This document shows positions 1 through 10,023 of a DNA stretch of 64,000 bases, piece after piece; within the stretch, counting starts at the first letter, position 1, and every line of letters starts with the position of its first letter. The stretch spans positions 1 to 64,000 of the forward strand of contig NZ_JAALJI010000009.1 of assembly GCF_011064595.1 (NCBI RefSeq). The letters run 5' to 3'. A program made the translations under genes and the position numbers. Below the pieces are notes generated by a model, which searched no databases, was not told the DNA's origin, and saw only the letters and a program-made list of their open reading frames with translations. Origin of the DNA: Paludisphaera soli (lineage in GTDB: Bacteria; Planctomycetota; Planctomycetia; Isosphaerales; Isosphaeraceae).

Positions 1-222
1 TGTCATGCGGCCGTCGCCGCGGCCTTCGGCCTGGACGTCGACGAGGCCGTCGCGGACCGCGTCGAGCAGGCTCACCGCCGGGACGTCGACCTCGGCCTTG
101 GCCTCGGGGGCGTCGGGATTCGGCCTGGCTTGGGGCTCGTCGGCCCTGGCCGGGACGATCCAAACGCCCGAGAGAAGTAGGCCGCCGGCGAGGAGTCGGG
201 CTCTTAAACCGGTCTTGGACAT
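1..222 (-). CDS. Exported protein, C-terminus cut by window edge
   Basis: The reading frame begins at an ATG on the minus strand and runs off the left edge, leaving 74 codons. The N-terminus is a clear Sec signal peptide: basic residues, a Leu/Gly-rich core (LLAGGLLLSGVWIV) and a probable cleavage after PARA. It is followed by a Pro/Ala/Glu linker and the motif SLLDAVRDGLVDVQAEG. A purine-rich GGAAGG lies about 11 nt upstream of the start. The product is probably secreted or periplasmic. I do not recognise the family from this fragment, and the rest of the gene lies outside the window. Confidence 0.6.
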   Translation of the reverse strand, partial: MSKTGLRARLLAGGLLLSGVWIVPARADEPQARPNPDAPEAKAEVDVPAVSLLDAVRDGLVDVQAEGRGDGRMT

Positions 223-749
223 GATGGGGAAGGCCCTTCCGTTTCGAGATGCCGGGAGAAGCTCGCTGCAAGGCCGTCGACGCGATCGATGGGGGTGGGC
301 CGCCTGAAGAGGCGTTCGTGTCACCGGTCGCGGGCACGGCTCAGGTGGGTCGTCATCCCGGAGAGATCGTGTGGAAACCTCGCGATGGTCGATAACCGCG
401 ACAACCGGAAACGCCGTCGGCTCGGGATCGGCCGCGGCGGCCGGCCTCCTCGGGCGGTGGAATTCGGATTGAATCGAGGCTCTGCGTCTGCGCGATGGAG
501 ATCGGTTCGAGGAGCGGGGATCCGGGGCCTTCGAGGCCGTTGCCGATCCGCCTCATCACTTTCCAGTCTAACAGACGTTTTCCGGCCGGCCCCTATTCGG
601 GGCGAATCCGACGCGGCCCGGCGGCGGTTCTGACGCCGCGGGCGCGTGGGGCGGTGCGCGAGGCTCGACGGGTCGGGGAGTCGGGCCGGCGTGCGGGGGC
701 CGTGCGGGCGAGTCGACGGCCGTTCGGTGGGGCGGACGGGAGGCGGCGA
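223..749. other. Intergenic region without a supported gene
   Basis: This 527-bp gap separates the stop of efpL from the start of the truncated exported protein, both on the minus strand. The short ORFs on both strands show no recognisable protein features. On the minus strand, TGTTAGACT at about 565-573 could be an extended -10 for the exported protein, but no good -35 accompanies it. I see no RNA gene, repeat or terminator here. Confidence 0.5.
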
Positions 750-1319
750 TCAGCCGGCGCGGCCGAGGTACTCGCCGGTGCGGGTGTCGACCCGGACGAG
801 GGCGCCGGGCTCCATGTGCTCGGGGACCTGGACGACGTGGCCGGTCGCGAGCGTGGCCGGCTTGGTCCGGCCGGTCGCCGAGTTCCCCCGGACCCCCGGC
901 GCGGTGTCGGCGACGGTCATCTCGACGGTGTCCGGCAGGTCGATGGCGATGATCTCGTCGTCGACGACGAGCGCCTCGACCCCTTCCATGTTCTCGGTCA
1001 GGAACGGGAGCTGGTCGGCCAGTTCGTCGGCCCGAAAGGCGAACTGCGAGAAGTCGCCCGAGTCCATGAAGTGGAGCTCGTCGGCGTCGCGGTAGAGGTA
1101 CTGGATCGGCTTGCGCTCGAAGCTCGATTCGGGGAGCGAGTCGGTCCCGCGGTACGACTTCTCGAGCCGGTTCTTGGTCTTGAGGTTGCGGGCCTTGATC
1201 TTGTACAGCGTCGCCGCGCCTCGGGCCGACGGCGTCTGGACCTGGATGTGCTCGATCATGTGCGGGGCGCCGTCGATCTCGACGACCATCCGACGCTTGA
1301 AATCCTTGGCGGGCACCAC
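750..1319 (-). CDS. efpL: Elongation factor P-like protein EfpL (YeiP)
   Basis: This translation factor belongs to the EF-P family, whose members bind the ribosomal E site and relieve stalling at difficult peptide bonds. The protein is about 189 aa, the family's usual length. It has the N-terminal KOW-like domain (KDFKRRMVVEIDG), the signature QTPSARGAATLYK, and the C-terminal OB signature PGVRGNSATGRTKPATL. The central loop matches the YeiP/EfpL branch, with Arg at the tip, rather than classical EF-P with a modifiable Lys. The upstream in-frame ATG would add a Pro/Arg-rich, poorly conserved 25-residue tail. I prefer GTG at 1319 because GGGAG lies 10 nt upstream, although the adjacent GTG at 1316 is possible. 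It is divergent from ahcY. Confidence 0.88.
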   Translation of the reverse strand: MVPAKDFKRRMVVEIDGAPHMIEHIQVQTPSARGAATLYKIKARNLKTKNRLEKSYRGTDSLPESSFERKPIQYLYRDADELHFMDSGDFSQFAFRADELADQLPFLTENMEGVEALVVDDEIIAIDLPDTVEMTVADTAPGVRGNSATGRTKPATLATGHVVQVPEHMEPGALVRVDTRTGEYLGRAG

Positions 1320-1451
1320 GGCGGGCGGACTCCCTCGAATCGGGGGCTTGGGGGCGGAAGGCGGTCGTTCGCGCGACCGGCGACGGCCCGACATCTTACC
1401 CGGAAGCCGGGAAGCCGGTCAAAAGCGGCCGGGGAGACATGTCGCTTCGAC

Positions 1452-1481
1452 TTGTCCCGGGCGGGGGCGATCTGGTATAAA
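1452..1481 (+). promoter_or_regulatory. Sigma70-like promoter for ahcY
   Basis: A -35-like TTGTCC (1452-1457) and a -10-like TATAAA (1476-1481) are separated by 18 bp. Transcription would begin near 1488, about 57 nt before the SAH riboswitch, so the transcript would carry the whole riboswitch. No experimental data. Confidence 0.6.
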
Positions 1482-1514
1482 TCCCTATGCCCGGGAGCCG
1501 TCTCGGGTTCGGAG

Positions 1515-1534
1515 GCCCGTCTCCTCAGACGGGC
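1515..1534 (+). other. Perfect 8-bp hairpin in the ahcY leader
   Basis: GCCCGTCT (1515-1522) and AGACGGGC (1527-1534) are perfectly complementary around a CCTC loop. The hairpin lies between the predicted promoter and the riboswitch and has no following T-tract, so it is not a standard terminator. Its role is unknown; it may stabilise the 5' leader. Confidence 0.45.
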
Positions 1535-1544
1535 TGACGCCATC

Positions 1545-1627
1545 CCGTTGAGGGGCGCTGCGACGGTACGCACGAGCGTTCCTGCCAGGCTCGACGGGGC
1601 GGACCCTACTACCGTTCAACGGCGCCC
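1545..1627 (+). promoter_or_regulatory. S-adenosylhomocysteine (SAH) riboswitch
   Basis: The segment matches the SAH riboswitch layout directly upstream of ahcY. P1 pairs CCGUUGAG (1545-1552) with CUCGACGG (1590-1597). The conserved GGGCGCUG (1553-1560) forms an 8-bp pseudoknot with 1620-1627 (C plus GGCGCCC). An inner hairpin pairs 1565-1571 with 1576-1582 around ACGA. The family hallmarks GCGCUGCGAC, CCAGGCUCG and AACGGCGCCC are all present. SAH binding stabilises the pseudoknot in this family and turns expression on. Here the pseudoknot ends 13 nt before the ribosome-binding site GGAG (1641-1644), which fits translational control. Confidence 0.9.
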
Positions 1628-1653
1628 GTTCATCGTTTCCGGAGACTTTGAAC

Positions 1654-3075
<1,422 letters not shown>

Positions 3076-3132
3076 TCGGACCCGACGCGCGGCGGGGGGC
3101 CTCGTCCCCCGCCGGCTCGACCTGCCGGCTGG

Positions 3133-3168
3133 ACGCCCCGGGGCCGCGCTGCGGCGGCCGGGGCGTTT
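3133..3168 (+). terminator. Possible intrinsic terminator after ahcY
   Basis: ACGCCCCGG (3133-3141) pairs with CCGGGGCGT (3158-3166), with further imperfect pairing inside, and is followed by a short TTT. The U-tract is weak, so termination may be partial and the downstream DUF1015 gene may be co-transcribed. Confidence 0.45.
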
Positions 3169-3206
3169 CGCCTTCCCCCCCCACATCCCAGAGAAAGAGA
3201 ATTCCG

Positions 3207-4508
<1,302 letters not shown>

Positions 4509-4530
4509 CCGCCGGCCGGGCCGGAAACGC

Positions 4531-4573
4531 AAAAAGAGCCGGGCGCGCCCGCGAGGCGCCCGGCTCTTTCTTC
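4531..4573. terminator. Strong bidirectional intrinsic terminator
   Basis: GAGCCGGGCGC (4536-4546) and GCGCCCGGCTC (4556-4566) form an 11-bp perfect stem. It is flanked by AAAAA on the left and TTTCTT on the right, so it can terminate both the DUF1015 gene (plus) and the converging HEAT-repeat gene (minus). Confidence 0.88.
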
Positions 4574-4593
4574 GCGCCCTCGGAGCGATCGGC

Positions 4594-5670
4594 TCATCCC
4601 GGGATCGGCGACGGCGGCGGGGGCGGCACGCGGTCGCCTTCGACCTCGTAGGCGTTCACGTCGTCCGGGCCCTCCAGGGGGATGGCCTCGGTTTGGGGCG
4701 TCTTCGGCTTCCATTGGAGCGGCGCGGCCGGGCCGGGGGCGGGGGGATTCGGGATCGGCCGCCGGGTGCCGGCTCCGGTCGTCGACGTCGAGGAGATCCT
4801 CGTGCGCGGCTCGACCCGCGACTCGACGACGGTCTCGACGGCCGGCTGCGAGGCGACCACCGACGCCCCTCGGGCGCGGGCGACGTGCAGCGCGTGGGCG
4901 GCGGCGTCGCGGACGGCGTCCTTCTTCTCGTAGACGACGCAGCGGCCGAGGACGGCCTCGACCTCCGGCCCGCCGATCTGGCCGAGGGATTCGGCGGCGG
5001 CGACGCGGACGCTCGTGTTCCAGTCGTTCTTGAGGGCGTCGACCAGCGGCGGGATCCCGCGGGAGTCGCCCAGCAGGCCGAGCGACTCCGCCGCCTCGCG
5101 CCGGGTGCCGCCGTGCAGGCTTTGCAGCCGCTGGGCCGCGAGCGCGACCGGGTCGAGCGGGTCGACGGGCGCGACCACGACCGGCGGCTGCTCGACCACC
5201 ACCGTCGGCGGCGCGGCGACCACATAGCCCGGCTGGTCCACGACCATCACCGGCGGCGCGGCGACGACCACCTGACGGGGGGCCATGGCGTGGGCGATGG
5301 GCGCCGCCACGGCCGCCCCGGTCAGCGCGCCGAGCCCGAACGAAGCGAGCGGCGAGAGCCCCGACGAGCCGCGAGGCGGCCCGTACCAGCCCGGCGGCGG
5401 CCCATAGCGCGGCCCCGGCCCGCCGCCCCGGAATCCCGGCGCGGCCGAGGCCTGGACGCTGCGCTCCAGCGTGCCCCCCGGCCGGCTGACCGAGAGCTGT
5501 CGGCTGACCTGGCCCCCGCCCCGGCTGACGGAGAGGTTGCGTTGGAGCGTCCGCCCGCCGGGCCCGGTGACGGAGACGTTTCGCTCACGCTCGATCGACT
5601 GCGCGGTCGCGTCCCCCAGGGCCAACCAGCCGACGCATCCACCCAAAGCGAGATTCAGCCAGCGGCTCAA
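4594..5670 (-). CDS. Exported HEAT-repeat protein
   Basis: The product is exported and probably acts as a protein-interaction scaffold. From the TTG at 5670 it is 358 aa, with a signal peptide (RWLNLALGGCVGWLALG, cleavage near ATAQ). Next come short repeated SVSR(G/P)GG motifs, a Gly/Pro-rich stretch, a hydrophobic segment and a Val/Pro-rich linker with repeated VVVA(A/P)P. Two to three HEAT-like repeats follow at about residues 190-270 (HGGTRREAAESLGLLGD, NTSVRVAAAESLGQIGG). The tail is Pro-rich. AGGGAGG lies 6 nt upstream of TTG 5670 and starts the protein at the signal peptide. The alternative ATG at 5709 adds 13 residues and lacks a comparable site. Confidence 0.7.
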   Translation of the reverse strand: MSRWLNLALGGCVGWLALGDATAQSIERERNVSVTGPGGRTLQRNLSVSRGGGQVSRQLSVSRPGGTLERSVQASAAPGFRGGGPGPRYGPPPGWYGPPRGSSGLSPLASFGLGALTGAAVAAPIAHAMAPRQVVVAAPPVMVVDQPGYVVAAPPTVVVEQPPVVVAPVDPLDPVALAAQRLQSLHGGTRREAAESLGLLGDSRGIPPLVDALKNDWNTSVRVAAAESLGQIGGPEVEAVLGRCVVYEKKDAVRDAAAHALHVARARGASVVASQPAVETVVESRVEPRTRISSTSTTGAGTRRPIPNPPAPGPAAPLQWKPKTPQTEAIPLEGPDDVNAYEVEGDRVPPPPPSPIPG

Positions 5671-5823
5671 GACCCACCTCCCTGCTACCGGGGACGTCGC
5701 GGTCGACATCCCAATTCCATCGGCACGCCCCCGACTCTTTCCCGAGGGATTGTCGCCGGGGCGGCGATTTTGGGAAGTTCAAAACCCGACCCGGCGGCCC
5801 GCAGGCCCGGGAGGGCGGGCGGC

Positions 5824-8130
5824 TCAGCGCTTCTTCTTCGGCTTCTTCGCGGCCTTCGTCGGCTTCTTGGGCCTCGACTTGCTCGCCGAGGGGCGGGCTT
5901 CGCGGTCGTCGCCGGCCGGTCGCTCGGGGCGAGGGCCGCTCGGCCCGCCGGGTGGTCGGGCCGGGCCCCCGCCGCCGCGACGCTCGGGCATCCGGCCCGA
6001 CTTCGTCCGCGAGACGGGCGTGTCGGCCGTGACGAGGTCCAGCTCGCGACGGTCGACGTCCACGCGGGCGACGCGGACCTCGATGCGGTCGCCCAGCCGG
6101 TGGCGGGCGCCGCCGCGACGGCCGATCAGCGTGTGGGTGCCGGCCTCCAGGTAGTAGAAGTCGTCGGCCAGGCTGGTGACGTGCAGCAGCCCCTCGATGG
6201 GGAGCTCGACCAGGCGGCAGAAGAGGCCGAAGTCCTCGACGCCGACGACGATCGCGTGGAAGGCCTCGCCGATCCGCCCTTCCAGGTGGGTCAGCAGCTT
6301 CACCCGGATCAGCTCGCGCTCGGCGGTCTCGGCCCGGCGCTCGGTGCGGGTGCAGTGCTCGGCCAGCACCGCCAGCTCGTCCTCGTTGCTCCGGGGCTTC
6401 TTCCCCGCCAGCAGGGCCGTGATCTGGCGATGCACCTGCAGGTCGGGATAGCGGCGGATGGGCGAGGTGAAGTGGCAGTAGTCGTCGCTGGCCAGGGCGT
6501 AGTGGGTCTCGTGCTCGGGGGTGTAGACGGCCTGCTTCAGGCTCCGCAGGAGGCCGTAGTGGACGGCGTACTCCTCGGGCTTCCCCTTGGCCTCGTCGAG
6601 CACGCGCTGGAGTTCGAAGCGGCTCTGGGGGAGGTCGATGGCGAAGCCCAGCGTGCGGGCGAAGTCGGCGAATTCCGCGAGCTTGTTGGGCTCGGGGTCG
6701 GGGTGGACGCGCCGCAGGAAGCCGGCGTGGTTCTCGGTCAGGTAGGAAGCTGCCGCCTCGTTCGCGGCCAGCATGAAGTCCTCGATGACCTGGTGGCTCT
6801 CGTCGTTCACCGCCAGGTGGGCGCCGGCGACCTTGCCCAGGTCGTCCAGCTCGATCTCGACCTCGGGGAGGCTGAGTTCGAGCGCCCCCCGGGCGAAGCG
6901 CCGGCGGCGGAGGATCATCGCCAGCTCCAGCATCTCGACGACCATCTTGACGACCTCGGGCGCGACCCCCTCGTGCTCGCCCGTGGGGTCGCGCATGACG
7001 GCGTAGGCCTGCTCGTAGGCGAAGCGGTGGTCGACCCGGATCGCCGTCCGGGCGAACCGCTTCGAGGTCAGGACCCCCTCGGGCGTGTAGTCGAGGAAGG
7101 CGCTGACGGTGTAGCGGGTGTGGTGGGCCTGGAGGCTGGCGAGGCTGTTGGAGAGGATCTCCGGCAGCATCGGGATCACGCGGTCGGGCAGGTAGACGCT
7201 CGTCCCGCGCTTGCGGGCGGTGTCGTCGATCTCGGAGCCGGGGCGGACGAAGTGGGAGACGTCGGCGATGTGGACGGCCAGCGACCAGTGGCCGTTCTCG
7301 TCGCGGGAGAGCGAGATGGCGTCGTCGAAGTCGCGGGCGGTGGCCGGGTCGATGGTGACCGTCAAGAGGCCGCGGACGTCCTCGCGGCCGGCGACGTCGT
7401 CGTCGTGGAACTGCTTCGCCAGCTCGCGGGCCTCCTCGAGGACCGACTCGGGGAAGACGTCCGGGATGTTGAAGGCGCGGATGACCGTGAGGGTGTCGAC
7501 GCCGGGGGCCCCGCGCTCGCCGAGGATCTCGGTGACGACCCCCTCGCCTTCCATGTAGGGGGTGGGGTAGCGGACGATCTCGATGGCGACCTTGTCGCCG
7601 GGCTTGGCGCCCTTCGCGCCGGGGTCGCCGACGTAGACGAGGTCGTGGAAGTTGGTGCCGTCGACCTTGACGTAGCCCGCGCCCCCTTCGATCTGGTAGG
7701 TGCCGACGAACCCCGCGCTGGCGCGGGCGACGATCTGGACGATCCGGCCCTCGACGTTCATCCCCTCGCGGCGGGACTTCTTGACGATCTTGACGGCCAC
7801 CTCGTCGCCGCTGGAGGCGTCGCCCGCCGCCTCGGCCGGGATGTAGATCGCGTCCTCCTTCGCCTTCAGGCCGTGGGGCCGGACGAAGCCGAAGCCCTTG
7901 GGCGAGCGCCGGAAGACGCCGATGATCGCCCCCGAGGTCTCGGGCTTCGTCAGGGTCTTGTCGCGGCCGACCTCCAGCTTGCCCTCGCGGATGAGCCCCT
8001 TGATCTCGCCCCGGAACGCGGCGTAGTCGTCCGGCCCGATCTGGAAGTGCCGGGAGAGGGCCTTGATCGTCCGTGGCTTGTACGACGGCTCGGCCACGAG
8101 CTGGAGCACGCGATCGGTGAAGCTGGACAT
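5824..8130 (-). CDS. rnr: Ribonuclease R (RNase II/RNB family exoribonuclease)
   Basis: This cytosolic 3'-to-5' exoribonuclease degrades structured RNA. The 768-aa protein has the full RNase R order: an N-terminal helix-turn-helix-like region (about 1-60), cold-shock OB domains with GFGFVRPHG (about 80-210), and the RNB catalytic domain (about 245-590). Metal-binding aspartates sit in TIDPATARDFDDAISL, and HFTSPIRRYPDL is also seen. An S1 domain covers about 630-710. The C-terminal 40 residues are Arg/Gly/Pro- then Lys-rich, as in many RNase R proteins. It is divergent from the HtrA-like gene; TGGTATCAT just upstream on the minus strand could be an extended -10. Confidence 0.94.
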   Translation of the reverse strand: MSSFTDRVLQLVAEPSYKPRTIKALSRHFQIGPDDYAAFRGEIKGLIREGKLEVGRDKTLTKPETSGAIIGVFRRSPKGFGFVRPHGLKAKEDAIYIPAEAAGDASSGDEVAVKIVKKSRREGMNVEGRIVQIVARASAGFVGTYQIEGGAGYVKVDGTNFHDLVYVGDPGAKGAKPGDKVAIEIVRYPTPYMEGEGVVTEILGERGAPGVDTLTVIRAFNIPDVFPESVLEEARELAKQFHDDDVAGREDVRGLLTVTIDPATARDFDDAISLSRDENGHWSLAVHIADVSHFVRPGSEIDDTARKRGTSVYLPDRVIPMLPEILSNSLASLQAHHTRYTVSAFLDYTPEGVLTSKRFARTAIRVDHRFAYEQAYAVMRDPTGEHEGVAPEVVKMVVEMLELAMILRRRRFARGALELSLPEVEIELDDLGKVAGAHLAVNDESHQVIEDFMLAANEAAASYLTENHAGFLRRVHPDPEPNKLAEFADFARTLGFAIDLPQSRFELQRVLDEAKGKPEEYAVHYGLLRSLKQAVYTPEHETHYALASDDYCHFTSPIRRYPDLQVHRQITALLAGKKPRSNEDELAVLAEHCTRTERRAETAERELIRVKLLTHLEGRIGEAFHAIVVGVEDFGLFCRLVELPIEGLLHVTSLADDFYYLEAGTHTLIGRRGGARHRLGDRIEVRVARVDVDRRELDLVTADTPVSRTKSGRMPERRGGGGPARPPGGPSGPRPERPAGDDREARPSASKSRPKKPTKAAKKPKKKR

Positions 8131-8405
8131 GGGACGCCCTCGGAGCGCGATCGGATCGGAGAGGATCAGGGGGACTTCATTCTATGATACCACCCGAGGG
8201 CCGCGTGCGCCGCCGAACGCGGGCCGCCCGCCAGCCCCCGCCGCGGGTCTCGGCCGGGCGAGGGCTCGGATTGGCGATGAAATCGGGACTTTGCGGGAAA
8301 TTTCTTGACGTGACTGCGGCTTCGTGCCACAAAAGGCGATCCTATCGGCCTCGCTCCCACGGTCGCGCGGAAGACCGCCCTTCGCCTCCTCGCCGGAGTC
8401 TCGCC

Positions 8406-9896
8406 GTGCCTTCACGCCGCCGTCGCCTGCCCGCCGTGGCCCTCGTGCTCTCGATCGTCGGGACCGCGTCGGCCGCGCCGCCGGAGGATTCCGTGGTCCG
8501 GGTCTTCGCGACCCTGCGGCTCCCCAACCCGATGCGGCCCTGGGCCAAGCAGGACGCCGTCGAGGTGTCCGGCGCGGGCGTGGTGCTGGACGACAGGACC
8601 GTCCTGACCAACGCGCACGTCGTCGCCTACGCCGGGAGCGTGTCGGTGCAGGGGCGGCGGGGGGGCGACCGCCACGACGCGAAGGTGGCCTCGATCGGGA
8701 CGGGCATCGACCTCGCGACGCTCACGCTCGACGACGACGAGTTCTTCAAGTCCGCCCCGCCGATGCCCCGGGCCGAGGCCCGCCCGGCGGCCAACGCGGC
8801 GGTCGAGGTCTATGGGTTCCCGGTCGGCGGCGTCGGCATGGCGGTGACTCGCGGGGTGGTCTCGCGGATCGACTACGCGCCCTACGAGGACGGCGTGGAG
8901 GGCTTCCGCATCCAGGTGGACGCGGCGGTCAATCCGGGGAGCAGCGGCGGCCCCGCCCTGGTGGACGGCCGGATGGTCGGCCTCACCTTCGGCCAGCTCG
9001 GCATGGCCGAGAACGTCGGCTACGTCGTCCCGAACGAGGAGATCGACGCCTTCCTGGCCGACATGAAGGACGGCAAGTACGACGGCAAGCCCCGCGTCCT
9101 CGACCGCTTCCAGACCCTGGAGAACGAGGCCCTCCGCGCCAAGCTGGGGATCGAACGATCGGTCCGGGGCATCATGATCCGCGAGCCCCGGAGCGCCGCC
9201 GCCGACTACCCCCTGCGCGAGTCCGACGTGCTCACGCACGTCGGCGGGACGCCGCTCGACAACGAGGGCTTCGTCGACGCGGCGGGTCTGCGGCTTCCGT
9301 TCACCTCCATCGTCCCCGCCCTCGCCGAGGCGGGCCCGATCGCCGCGAAGGTCGTCCGCGACGGGAAGGTCGTCGAGACCGAGCTGCCCGTGTCGCGGGA
9401 GGACCTCGGCGTGCTGAAGGAGTATCGCGGCGGCTACCCCAGCTACTTCGTCCACGGCCCCCTGGTCTTCTCGCCGGCCTACTCCGAGGCGGTCGCCCTC
9501 TACGCCCGCGCGAACCCGCTCTGCATGCTCGGCAGCCCGATGTTCGCGCGTCGCGGCGACGACGCGGCCTTCCCCGGCGAGGAGCTGGTCGTCGTCACCG
9601 CCCCGACCATGGCGACCAAACTCGTCAAGGGCTACGACGACCACTTCGGGCTGGTCGTCAAGGACGTGGACGGCGTGGCGGTCCGCAACCTCCTCCACCT
9701 GGTCGAGCTGATCCGGGACGCCCAGGGGGAGTACCTCACGCTGCGATTCCACGGCACCCTCGCCGAGACCATGGTCTTCCGCCGCAAGGAGCTGGACGAG
9801 GCCACGGCCGACCTCATGAACGACAACGGCGTGCCCCGTCGCGGTTCCCCCGACGCCCTGGCCGTCTGGGAACGCCGCGAGCCGGCGGGGAAGTGA
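8406..9896 (+). CDS. Exported HtrA/DegP-like trypsin-fold serine protease
   Basis: This envelope protease, or protease-like quality-control protein, is 496 aa. It has an N-terminal signal peptide (LPAVALVLSIVGTASA). The trypsin-like domain carries all three catalytic positions: His in LTNAHVV, Asp in GTGIDLATL and Ser in NPGSSGGPAL. Two PDZ-like regions follow, at about 245-340 and 390-480 (VVKDVDGVAVRNLLHLVELI). I chose GTG 8406 because GGAG lies 7 nt upstream and the signal peptide begins there; the frame stays open upstream without coding character. The nearby TTGACG at 8305 has no convincing -10 partner. Substrates cannot be told from sequence. Confidence 0.85.
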   Translation: MPSRRRRLPAVALVLSIVGTASAAPPEDSVVRVFATLRLPNPMRPWAKQDAVEVSGAGVVLDDRTVLTNAHVVAYAGSVSVQGRRGGDRHDAKVASIGTGIDLATLTLDDDEFFKSAPPMPRAEARPAANAAVEVYGFPVGGVGMAVTRGVVSRIDYAPYEDGVEGFRIQVDAAVNPGSSGGPALVDGRMVGLTFGQLGMAENVGYVVPNEEIDAFLADMKDGKYDGKPRVLDRFQTLENEALRAKLGIERSVRGIMIREPRSAAADYPLRESDVLTHVGGTPLDNEGFVDAAGLRLPFTSIVPALAEAGPIAAKVVRDGKVVETELPVSREDLGVLKEYRGGYPSYFVHGPLVFSPAYSEAVALYARANPLCMLGSPMFARRGDDAAFPGEELVVVTAPTMATKLVKGYDDHFGLVVKDVDGVAVRNLLHLVELIRDAQGEYLTLRFHGTLAETMVFRRKELDEATADLMNDNGVPRRGSPDALAVWERREPAGK

Positions 9897-9932
9897 TCGC
9901 GAGTCGAGGCCAGGGGGCGGCGGTCCGGCGGG

Positions 9933-9961
9933 TTGCATGGAAGCCCCGCGCCGATTACAAC
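9933..9961 (+). promoter_or_regulatory. Sigma70-like promoter for ceramidase-like gene
   Basis: TTGCAT (9933-9938) and TACAAC (9956-9961) are separated by 17 bp and lie 62 bp before the ATG of the downstream gene. Confidence 0.5.
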
Positions 9962-10023
9962 GGCCCTCGGCCTCCCGAGCCGCCCTCGCTCCCGCCCCCC
10001 CCTTCGGATCCAGGACCAGACTC

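Noticed and set aside
1648-1653. TTG at 1648 as the ahcY start
   Set aside because: It would leave only 3 nt from the GGAG ribosome-binding site, whereas GTG 1654 has a normal 9-nt spacing.
4693-8187. 1164-aa plus-strand ORF opposite the HEAT-repeat and rnr genes
   Set aside because: It spans two real minus-strand genes plus their intergenic gap and shows only shadow composition.
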